Source: Oscillospiraceae bacterium (lineage in GTDB: Bacteria; Bacillota; Clostridia; Oscillospirales; Ruminococcaceae). From it: 7,615 bases of DNA. The DNA lies in assembly GCA_016303195.1 (NCBI GenBank), contig JAEDMD010000089.1, forward strand, positions 1-7,615, in the 5' to 3' direction. Position numbers and translations under genes: made by a program. Below the pieces are notes generated by a model. It saw only the letters and a list, made by a program, of their open reading frames with translations, was not told the DNA's origin and did not search any database. Positions 1-4,550 of this stretch are shown piece by piece (the first letter of the stretch is position 1; every line of letters starts with the position of its first letter).

Positions 1-13
1 AATTAATATTAAA

Positions 14-147
14 AATTCGGAATTCGGAATGCGGAATGCGGAATCATTGTACTGCTTTTCAGCGTACACTCAAAACAAAACATTCAGATACGTCTGCTGT
101 CAGGCAGACTCCGCAATCCCTAATTCCTAATCCCGAATTACAAATTA
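14..147. repeat. Inverted-repeat element made of 7-base units (MITE-like)
   Basis: The left arm (14-44) reads AATTCGG twice, then AATGCGG twice, then AAT. The right arm (111-147), read on the minus strand, carries the same kind of unit: AATTCGG, GATTAGG, AATTAGG, GATTGCGG. The arms are therefore in inverted orientation around a core of about 66 bases. The core has its own hairpin, GTCTGC (92-97) against GCAGAC (104-109). There is no ORF inside. The layout suggests a small non-autonomous mobile element or a structured intergenic repeat. It starts about 8 bases after the rpsB stop, so it would be transcribed as the rpsB 3' end and could fold into a long hairpin. There is no clear U-tract, so it is not a standard terminator. 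Confidence 0.6.
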
Positions 148-154
148 TCAGTTA

Positions 155-907
155 TTATTCAGCGTCAGTTGTCTCAGCCTCAGCAGCTTCCTCAGCAGGA
201 GCTTCCTGAGCTTCCTCAACGTCGCTTCCCTGTCTGCCTTCAATAACAGCGTTAGCGATAGTGCCTGCGATGAGCTTTACTGCTCTGATAGCATCATCGT
301 TACCGGGGATAACGTAGTCAACTTCATCAGGATCGCAGTTTGTATCAACGATAGCAACGATCGGGATGTTGAGCTTCTTAGCTTCTGCAACAGCGATCTT
401 TTCCTTGCGTGGGTCAACGATAAAGAGAGCTGCAGGGAGCTTCTTCATGTTCTTGATACCGCCGAGGAACTTTTCGAGCTTCTCTATTTCAAGGTTGAGC
501 TTAACAACTTCCTTCTTAGGGAGAAGTGCGAATGTGCCGTCTTCTTCCATTGTGTGGAGCTGCTCAAGTCTCTTGATTCTTGTCTGGATTGTCTTGAAGT
601 TTGTGAGCATACCGCCGAGCCATCTTGCGTTAACATAGTGTGCGCCTGCTCTTGTAGCTTCTTCCTTAACTGAATCGCCAGCCTGCTTCTTAGTACCTAC
701 GAAAAGTACTTCGCCGCCCTGTGCTGCGATGTCACGAACGAACATATAAGCGTCTTCGAGCTTCTTAACTGTCTTCTGAAGGTCGATGATGTAAATGCCG
801 TTTCTTTCTGTGAAAATGTATGGTGCCATTTTCGGGTTCCATCTTCTTGTCTGGTGACCAAAATGTACGCCAGCCTCAAGAAGCTGCTTCATTGATACTA
901 CTCCCAT
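155..907 (-). CDS. rpsB: 30S ribosomal protein S2
   Basis: The 250-residue product is ribosomal protein S2, which binds the small subunit late in assembly near the S1 site and is needed for translation initiation. Recognition rests on the conserved N-terminus with [18 protein letters not shown] (about residues 15-32), the [11 protein letters not shown] segment, FVGTKKQA, and [12 protein letters not shown]. The last 25 or so residues are an acidic Ala/Glu tail, common in clostridial S2. The start at 907 is fixed by AAGGAGG at 922-916, 8 bases upstream; the reading frame is open further upstream, but that extension lies in the 5' leader and does not resemble S2. The gene has its own promoter at 1050-1022. 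In most bacteria tsf follows rpsB; here only the inverted-repeat element is visible downstream before the window ends. Confidence 0.98.
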   Translation of the reverse strand: MGVVSMKQLLEAGVHFGHQTRRWNPKMAPYIFTERNGIYIIDLQKTVKKLEDAYMFVRDIAAQGGEVLFVGTKKQAGDSVKEEATRAGAHYVNARWLGGMLTNFKTIQTRIKRLEQLHTMEEDGTFALLPKKEVVKLNLEIEKLEKFLGGIKNMKKLPAALFIVDPRKEKIAVAEAKKLNIPIVAIVDTNCDPDEVDYVIPGNDDAIRAVKLIAGTIANAVIEGRQGSDVEEAQEAPAEEAAEAETTDAE

Positions 908-957
908 GGTGTAGTCCTCCTTAAATTGGTTATTATTAATCCTCCGAACAGCTTGGC

Positions 958-1008
958 TTGCGGACAACATTAGTGATAATGCACCAATCCGCAAAAGCAC
1001 ATTCGTGC
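958..1008 (-). promoter_or_regulatory. Structured rpsB 5' leader
   Basis: The rpsB transcript should start near 1015 and carries a leader of about 107 bases. Read on the minus strand it has a small hairpin, GCAC-GAAT-GTGC (1008-997). This is followed directly by a longer composite stem: TTGCGG (994-989) pairs with CCGCAA (963-958), and inside it ATTGGTG (988-982) pairs with CACTAAT (975-969), with one G-U pair, around the loop CATTAT. The bases GTTGT (968-964) bulge on one side. Many ribosomal-protein operons are controlled by the protein binding its own leader, so autogenous control by S2 is a reasonable inference. I do not recognise a named RNA family. Confidence 0.5.
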
Positions 1009-1021
1009 GAATTGCCTTAAT

Positions 1022-1050
1022 ATTATAGCATATCCATCTCAGAAAATCAA
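1022..1050 (-). promoter_or_regulatory. rpsB promoter (sigma-A type, extended -10)
   Basis: Read on the minus strand, TTGATT (1050-1045) is followed by a 17-base spacer and TATAAT (1027-1022). TGC directly before the -10 makes it an extended -10. Its position fits a start near 1015. Confidence 0.85.
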
Positions 1051-1074
1051 GGCTTTTGAGAACAGGTGAAAGCC
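1042..1074 (-). terminator. Possible weak terminator after the ylmC-like gene
   Basis: On the minus strand GGCTTT (1074-1069) can pair with AAAGCC (1056-1051), and TTGATTTTC follows. It sits 15 bases after the ylmC-like stop codon. The stem is only 6 pairs with a 12-base loop and the U-tract is broken, so termination would be weak. The U-rich part is also the -35 box of the rpsB promoter. Confidence 0.35.
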
Positions 1075-1088
1075 AAACTTTTCAAACT

Positions 1089-1364
1089 TCATCCATCGTT
1101 TTTTGGCGATAATGTATCAATATTCCCGTCAGAGCGCTCCACAAGTATCACTTCCCTGCCGACAACACGGATATCCGAACATTTCACCGTTACATCGTCC
1201 TCTTTGCCGAATATCCCGAAAAAACGAGCGCCGCCGTAAATGATGAAGCGTTCAGCCGCACCGCTTTTGATATCCACCTCGATGTCGTCGATAAATCCCA
1301 GTCTTTCGCCTGTTTTAAGGTCGATTACTTCCTTCCTACGCAGTTCATCAAGACTGCAAATCAT
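1089..1364 (-). CDS. YlmC/YmxH-family PRC-barrel protein
   Basis: The product has 91 residues and resembles the small YlmC/YmxH family, annotated as sporulation-related in Firmicutes and built on one PRC-barrel fold. Visible signs are the N-terminal MICSLDELRRKEVIDLKTGERLG pattern (the conserved 'KEVI...GERLG' start), the FIDDIEVDIKSG strand pair (about 24-35) and the FGIFGKEDDV segment (about 49-58). There is no signal peptide or membrane segment, so it should be cytoplasmic. The biochemical role is not established. The start at 1364 is supported by GGAGGG (1377-1372), 7 bases upstream, and this SD forms one side of a strong inverted repeat. No promoter is obvious between it and the microprotein gene upstream, so it may depend on read-through from 1641-1613. 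Confidence 0.85.
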   Translation of the reverse strand: MICSLDELRRKEVIDLKTGERLGFIDDIEVDIKSGAAERFIIYGGARFFGIFGKEDDVTVKCSDIRVVGREVILVERSDGNIDTLSPKNDG

Positions 1365-1371
1365 AAAGAAT

Positions 1372-1407
1372 CCCTCCGCATACTATTTATATATAGTATG
1401 CAGAGGG
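1372..1407 (-). promoter_or_regulatory. Hairpin enclosing the ylmC-like ribosome binding site
   Basis: GCATACTAT (1378-1386) and ATAGTATGC (1393-1401) are perfect 9-base arms around a 6-base loop. Beyond one mismatch (1377/1402) the stem continues with CCCTC (1372-1376) against GAGGG (1403-1407). On the minus-strand RNA the 3' side of this stem is the GGAGGG SD of the ylmC-like gene, so folding would hide it. The stem could also act as an attenuator between the microprotein gene and ylmC, although only ATTCTTT follows. Confidence 0.6.
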
Positions 1408-1415
1408 CTGAGAAA

Positions 1416-1565
1416 TTATTTCTTCTTGTTAGACATCATTCCCGCAACGACTGCTGCCGCAACTGCAAGAACAAGAACGCCGATGAGGATGCCTTTCGGG
1501 AAATTATCACCTGTCTGTGGTGCGTTTTCGGCCATTATCAGTGCTGTTGTCATAAGTTCATTCAT
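1416..1565 (-). CDS. 49-residue membrane microprotein with sortase-type sorting signal
   Basis: A short gene with strong expression signals: AGGAGG (1579-1574) 8 bases before the ATG, and a near-consensus promoter at 1641-1613. The product starts MNELMTTALIMAEN. Residues 15-19 are APQTG, followed by D, a short spacer, one hydrophobic segment (about 25-44, GILIGVLVLAVAAAVV) and the basic tail NKKK. That order (xPxTG, hydrophobic helix, positive tail) is a cell-wall sorting signal as used by sortases, with A where L is usual. There is no separate signal peptide and almost nothing before the motif. By the positive-inside rule the N-terminus should face outward. It could be a sortase substrate that releases or anchors an 18-residue peptide, or simply a small single-span protein. 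I do not recognise a named family. Confidence 0.75.
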   Translation of the reverse strand: MNELMTTALIMAENAPQTGDNFPKGILIGVLVLAVAAAVVAGMMSNKKK

Positions 1566-1612
1566 ATTTTTGTCCTCCTATTTTATTCTACATGAGCATT
1601 GCTCTGTCTAAA

Positions 1613-1641
1613 ATTGTAACACATCCAACCATATTTGTCAA
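1613..1641 (-). promoter_or_regulatory. Promoter of the microprotein gene
   Basis: Read on the minus strand, TTGACA (1641-1636), 17-base spacer, TACAAT (1618-1613). The expected start near 1606 gives a leader of about 40 bases that opens with the short hairpin GAGCA-T-TGCTC (1594-1604). Confidence 0.85.
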
Positions 1642-1667
1642 ATGAAATGTATGTGAAAGCCGCTGAC

Positions 1668-1740
1668 TTTTTGTATTGCGTTAGTCTGCTTTCGTTCACT
1701 CATACAAAAACTTTGTTTCTATGCGATGAGCATCCGCATA
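1668..1740 (-). other. Inverted repeats in the hydG 3' region
   Basis: Two structures follow the hydG stop on the minus strand. The first is TATGCG (1720-1725) against CGCATA (1735-1740), extended by two more pairs past a bulge at 1734. The second has perfect 9-base arms, TTTTTGTAT (1668-1676) and ATACAAAAA (1702-1710), 25 bases apart. On the minus strand the first hairpin is followed by GAAACAAAG before the T-run, so it is not a textbook intrinsic terminator. The pair may still end or stabilise the hydG transcript before the promoter at 1641. Confidence 0.4.
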
Positions 1741-1760
1741 CTTATCACTTAACCAAATAA

Positions 1761-3212
1761 TCAGAAGCGGAAGTCTCTCTTGCCTTCATTCTTTATTTCT
1801 TCGAGGTACTCAATTGCACGGTTTCTGCGCTTTTCGTCAGGTACGTTCTGTATCTCACGTGCAATAAGCTCCTCACCTATCTTTCTTGTCTCAGGCGAAG
1901 CATAGTCTGTGAGATATTCCTGCAATGTCATGAGTGCATTCGGATGACAGCAGTTCTGGATCTGTCCGACTTTACAGAGCGCCATGAATCTGTCGCCTGT
2001 ACGTCCTTCGCGGTAGCAGGCTGTGCAGAATGACGGGATATAGCCGCCTTTCATGAGCCACTGTACAACTTCATCAAGGGAGCGCTGGTCTGAAACGTCA
2101 AACTGCTCTGTGTCATGCGGTCTTTCCTCTGCGGAATATCCTGCATAGCCGCCGACAGATGTTCTTGAACCGCCTGAGATCTGAGAAATACCAAGTCCCA
2201 GAACCTTGTCACGGCAGGTTTCATTCTCACGGGTAGAAATAATCATGCCTGTGTATGGTACAGCGATCCTGATACAAGCAATTATCTTTGCAAATGTATC
2301 ATCGTCGATACCGTTATCGAATACAGTAGGGTCAATATCCGATGCTCTCTTTACACGTGGAACGCTGATAGTATGAGGGCCGACACCGTGAACAGCTTCA
2401 AGATGTTCAGCGTGCATGAGAAGTCCTGCAAATTCATATTTGTAGAGGTCAAGTCCGAACAGAACACCAAGTCCTACATCGTCGATACCGCCTTCCATCG
2501 CTCTGTCCATAGCCTCGGTGTGGTATGCATAGTTGTGCTTAGGTCCTGCCGGATGGAGCTTTTCATAGCTTTCCTTGTGATATGTCTCCTGAAACAGGAT
2601 GTATGTTCCGATGCCTGCATCTTTCAGTTTTTTGTAATTCTCAACAGTTGTAGCGGCAATATTTACGTTAACTCGTCTGATAGCGCCGTTCTTGTGCTTG
2701 ATGGAGTAGATAGTCTTGATACATTCAAGAATATACTCGATAGGATTGTTAACAGGGTCTTCGCCTGCCTCGATAGCAAGTCTCTTATGTCCCATGTCCT
2801 GAAGTGCGATGACTTCATCACGAACCTCGTCCTGTGTCAGCTTCTTACGTGGAATTTCCTTATTCTGGATGTGATAAGGACAGTAAACACATTTGTTTAC
2901 GCAGTAATTCGAGAGATAAAGCGGTGCAAACATAACGATACGATCGCCGTAGAAAGCCTCCTTGATCTCACGGGCAAGAGCATAGATCTTCTCGGTCATT
3001 TCGGGAATATCACAGGCAAGAAGAACGCTCGCCTCCCTGTGCGTAAGTCCCGAACATTCAACTCCCCTGCCTGTTTTCTTCGGACGGGCTTTTTCGAGAA
3101 GCGACTCAATAAGCTCCTTGTTATGCTTGTTCTGCTCGGCATATTCAAGAGTTGCCTTTATTTCCTCATCGTTGATAAATTCCTCAGCCTTTAAAGATTT
3201 TACATCATACAT
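1761..3212 (-). CDS. hydG: [FeFe]-hydrogenase H-cluster maturase HydG (radical SAM)
   Basis: HydG is a radical SAM tyrosine lyase. It splits tyrosine into p-cresol and dehydroglycine and turns the latter into CO and cyanide, delivered as an iron complex for the H-cluster of [FeFe] hydrogenase. The 483-residue length matches the family. The N-terminal cluster motif CX3CX2C is C104, C108, C111 in NYCVNKCVYCPYH. The second cluster motif, CX2CX22C, is present at C396, C399 and C422 (CTACYREGRTGDRFM to NCC), so both iron-sulfur sites look intact. Other family marks are AIEAGEDP (146-153), ISGGSRTSVGGY (345-356) and HPNALMTLQEYL (423-434). GAGGT (3225-3221) lies 8 bases before the ATG and overlaps the stop codon of the upstream regulator gene, 11 bases away, so the two are very likely co-translated. 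hydE, hydF and the hydrogenase are not in the window. Confidence 0.97.
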   Translation of the reverse strand: MYDVKSLKAEEFINDEEIKATLEYAEQNKHNKELIESLLEKARPKKTGRGVECSGLTHREASVLLACDIPEMTEKIYALAREIKEAFYGDRIVMFAPLYLSNYCVNKCVYCPYHIQNKEIPRKKLTQDEVRDEVIALQDMGHKRLAIEAGEDPVNNPIEYILECIKTIYSIKHKNGAIRRVNVNIAATTVENYKKLKDAGIGTYILFQETYHKESYEKLHPAGPKHNYAYHTEAMDRAMEGGIDDVGLGVLFGLDLYKYEFAGLLMHAEHLEAVHGVGPHTISVPRVKRASDIDPTVFDNGIDDDTFAKIIACIRIAVPYTGMIISTRENETCRDKVLGLGISQISGGSRTSVGGYAGYSAEERPHDTEQFDVSDQRSLDEVVQWLMKGGYIPSFCTACYREGRTGDRFMALCKVGQIQNCCHPNALMTLQEYLTDYASPETRKIGEELIAREIQNVPDEKRRNRAIEYLEEIKNEGKRDFRF

Positions 3213-3223
3213 ATTATATTACC

Positions 3224-3472
3224 TCACTTTTTAGAAATCGCAGCCTTGACGGAAACACCGTTTATCCGTCCGAGTCTGCCTGTCAGATTGCTTATCATAT
3301 CGGGATCGGCATCAACCGCCACGGAAATGAGCGATATCCCTCGTTCCTTATAGGGGATCCCCATCCGCCCGATGATTATGGAGCTGTAATCGTGGAGTAC
3401 ACGGTTGACATCCGTCACCGCATCCTGCTCGTCAACAACTATCGCTACCACCGCTATTCTATTGTCGTCCAT
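3224..3472 (-). CDS. TM1266-family iron-only hydrogenase system putative regulator
   Basis: The 82-residue product matches the TM1266 family, small ferredoxin-like (ACT-related) proteins found beside [FeFe]-hydrogenase maturation genes and named putative regulators from that context; no mechanism is proven. Family marks are RIAVVAIVV (5-13), the core VLHDYSSIIIGRMGIPYKER (about 25-44), GISLISVAVD, and LTGRLGRINGVSVKA near the end. There is no helix-turn-helix. The start at 3472 follows AAAGGAGG (3484-3477). An upstream in-frame extension of 24 residues is open but reads through this SD and the leader RNA, so I reject it. The TGA stop (3226-3224) lies in the hydG SD. Direct pairing with hydG supports a role in H-cluster assembly or its control. 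Confidence 0.92.
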   Translation of the reverse strand: MDDNRIAVVAIVVDEQDAVTDVNRVLHDYSSIIIGRMGIPYKERGISLISVAVDADPDMISNLTGRLGRINGVSVKAAISKK

Positions 3473-3484
3473 CTTTCCTCCTTT

Positions 3485-3647
3485 GCAGGCAGGAGCAGAA
3501 ACGCAGAAAAGCGCCCATACAGACATACGGACGCAGTTATACATTATAGAATATAAACGTACTGCTCACCGATAGCAGAGATCAGCCCTGCTGCCCGAAA
3601 ACATTGAATAAAATATGCCGATGCAGAAGAACACCCCAGCATCCGCT
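3485..3647 (-). promoter_or_regulatory. Long structured leader of the regulator-hydG unit
   Basis: The transcript should start near 3647, leaving about 175 bases before the first gene. On the minus strand the leader begins with GCGGATGC (3646-3639) pairing with GCATCGGC (3624-3617), 8 positions with one G-G mismatch. Further on, three short segments compete: AGCAG (3592-3588), CTGCT (3578-3574) and AGCAG (3566-3562). The middle one can pair with either neighbour but not both. This fits a switchable leader, but the stems are only 5 pairs and I cannot assign a riboswitch class. With the promoters either side this accounts for the gene-free stretch 3473-3870; between 3683 and 3755 I see only AT-rich DNA and a weak palindrome at 3693-3706. 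Confidence 0.4.
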
Positions 3648-3653
3648 ATGTTG

Positions 3654-3682
3654 ATTATACACCACTTTTTTTCAATAGTCAA
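3654..3682 (-). promoter_or_regulatory. Promoter of the regulator-hydG unit
   Basis: Read on the minus strand, TTGACT (3682-3677), 17-base spacer, TATAAT (3659-3654). The spacer contains a run of seven A. The expected start is near 3647. Confidence 0.85.
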
Positions 3683-3755
3683 TTATTTTTTGTTAGTTTA
3701 ACCTAATTATATTTAGTTGAAATGATACAAATAGTATATGCCACATTGTGCAGAT

Positions 3756-3784
3756 TTGACAAAGTGTGTAAGAATTCTAATAAT
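3756..3784 (+). promoter_or_regulatory. Possible upstream tandem promoter of the Cys4 protein gene
   Basis: TTGACA (3756-3761), 17-base spacer, AATAAT (3779-3784, five of six matches to the -10 consensus). It lies about 50 bases upstream of the second promoter and faces the same way. Confidence 0.45.
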
Positions 3785-3809
3785 TTTATATGATTATTTG
3801 ATTTTTCAC

Positions 3810-3838
3810 TGGACAAATACTTTTTTTTGTGATATAAT
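3810..3838 (+). promoter_or_regulatory. Main promoter of the Cys4 protein gene
   Basis: TGGACA (3810-3815), 17-base spacer holding a run of eight T, and TATAAT (3833-3838). A start near 3845 leaves a leader of about 25 bases. Confidence 0.75.
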
Positions 3839-3870
3839 AACTAATAGATTTATGCATGAGGTGATTATTA

Positions 3871-4203
3871 ATGGGTTTATTCTCAATTTTTTCAGGCGGA
3901 GCTAAGTATTTCGATAAACATATCGAACCGAAATGCGACTACTGCCAGTTTGGAAAGCGCACTAAGGACGGTAACAAAGTCCTCTGCGAAAAACGTGGCC
4001 TTGTAGAGCAGACTTACTCCTGCAATAAATTTATCTATTCTCCTCTGAAAAGAATCCCTGTTAAACAGCTCAACTTTGTTGGAAGCATCGCTGACGAGGA
4101 TATCTACATCGAGTCAAAAAGCGACCGTGAGGAAAAAGAGGAGGCTAAAAAAACAGACGAAAAAAGCGACAAAGCATCCGAAACAGCTTCCGCCGCAAAC
4201 TGA
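3871..4203 (+). CDS. Small four-cysteine protein with acidic/basic tail, function unknown
   Basis: The 110-residue product falls in two parts. Residues 1-70 hold four cysteines spaced CX2CX13CX11C (C22, C25, C39, C51), a pattern that could bind one zinc ion or an iron-sulfur cluster; the surroundings are KCDYCQFGKRTKDG and VLCEKRG. Residues 82-110 are low-complexity, rich in Lys, Glu, Asp, Ser and Ala, and probably disordered. There is no signal peptide; the N-terminus MGLFSIFSGGAKYF is mildly amphipathic and may touch a membrane. I recall similar small clostridial hypothetical proteins but no assigned function. The start is supported by GAGGTGAT (3858-3865). The gene is monocistronic: its own promoter, and a terminator 15 bases after the stop. 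Confidence 0.85.
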   Translation: MGLFSIFSGGAKYFDKHIEPKCDYCQFGKRTKDGNKVLCEKRGLVEQTYSCNKFIYSPLKRIPVKQLNFVGSIADEDIYIESKSDREEKEEAKKTDEKSDKASETASAAN

Positions 4204-4217
4204 CACACTGCAATCAT

Positions 4218-4252
4218 TCCCTGCTGTGCACATACAGCAGGGATTTTGTTTT
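4218..4252 (+). terminator. Intrinsic terminator of the Cys4 protein gene
   Basis: A 10-pair stem, TCCCTGCTGT (4218-4227) against ACAGCAGGGA (4234-4243), with loop GCACAT, followed by TTTTGTTTT. It is 14 bases past the TGA stop and 13 bases before the tRNA promoter. Confidence 0.92.
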
Positions 4253-4265
4253 CTTTCCGCAGGGC

Positions 4266-4294
4266 TTGACAAATTTTTATTTTTAATGTATAAT
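4266..4294 (+). promoter_or_regulatory. tRNA-Leu promoter, full consensus
   Basis: TTGACA (4266-4271), 17-base AT-rich spacer, TATAAT (4289-4294): both boxes match the sigma-A consensus at all positions. The predicted start near 4301 coincides with a hairpin, GCTGTG-TAATT-CACAGC (4301-4317), in the pre-tRNA leader. Confidence 0.92.
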
Positions 4295-4323
4295 ATATAA
4301 GCTGTGTAATTCACAGCGGCTAT

Positions 4324-4408
4324 GCGGATGTGGTGAAATTGGCAGACACGCAAGATTTAGGTTCTTGTGCCGAGAGGCGTGCAGGTTCAAGTCCTGTCAT
4401 CCGCACCA
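4324..4408 (+). tRNA. tRNA-Leu (anticodon UAG, reads CUA and related codons)
   Basis: An 85-base class II tRNA. The acceptor arm GCGGATG (4324-4330) pairs with CATCCGC (4398-4404), followed by discriminator A and an encoded CCA (4406-4408). The anticodon stem CAAGA/TCTTG encloses the loop TTTAGGT, giving anticodon TAG. A long variable arm (around TGCCGAGAGGCGT) is typical of leucine tRNA. The T arm is GCAGG-TTCAAGT-CCTGT. It stands alone, with its own promoter and a strong terminator 33 bases downstream. Confidence 0.98.
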
Positions 4409-4440
4409 GCGCCGAGCAGTCGCACGCAACCATAGAGTCA

Positions 4441-4495
4441 AAAAAACCGATATATCGCAGAAGAAAAAATCTGCCGATATATCGGTTTTTCTTTG
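4441..4495. terminator. Strong bidirectional terminator between tRNA-Leu and the protease gene
   Basis: An A-run (4441-4446) leads into CCGATATATCG then CAGA, an A-rich loop, TCTG and CCGATATATCGG, followed by a T-run (4486-4490) and CTTT. The stem is about 15 pairs with one bulged C (4474 or 4475), plus A-T pairs at its base. With A before and T after, it can end transcription from both the tRNA on the plus strand and the converging protease gene on the minus strand. Confidence 0.9.
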
Positions 4496-4530
4496 TATCA
4501 GACTTTGCTAAACAGGTGGAACATCTCACT

Positions 4531-4547
4531 AACAGCTAAAAGCTGTT
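4531..4547. other. Small hairpin after the protease stop codon
   Basis: AACAGCT (4531-4537) and AGCTGTT (4541-4547) form a 7-pair stem with a 3-base loop, 3 bases past the protease TAG. No U-tract follows on the minus strand, so by itself it is probably not a terminator; it may protect the mRNA end. Confidence 0.45.
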
Positions 4548-4550
4548 TCA

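Noticed and set aside
1..150. CRISPR array or tandem minisatellite
   Set aside because: Units are 7 bases with no spacers and occur as two opposed arms, so neither CRISPR nor a simple tandem array fits.
908..1000. In-frame 31-residue N-terminal extension of ribosomal protein S2
   Set aside because: It lies in the structured leader, lacks S2 similarity, and the AAGGAGG site clearly points to the ATG at 907.
2373..3194. Plus-strand reading frame of 273 codons opposite hydG
   Set aside because: It is antisense to a clearly recognised gene, shows no protein family features and has no ribosome binding site I can support.
3473..3544. In-frame 24-residue extension of the TM1266-family protein
   Set aside because: It reads through the AAAGGAGG site of the start at 3472 and does not match the family's N-terminus.
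3473..3647. Named riboswitch (TPP, SAM or molybdenum cofactor type) upstream of the regulator-hydG unit
   Set aside because: Fragments such as GGGGTG and CTGATCTCTG looked suggestive, but the full conserved cores of these classes are not present.
4330..4539. Plus-strand reading frame over the tRNA and its terminator
   Set aside because: It overlaps tRNA-Leu and the terminator hairpin; the coding potential is an artefact of a stop-free tRNA.
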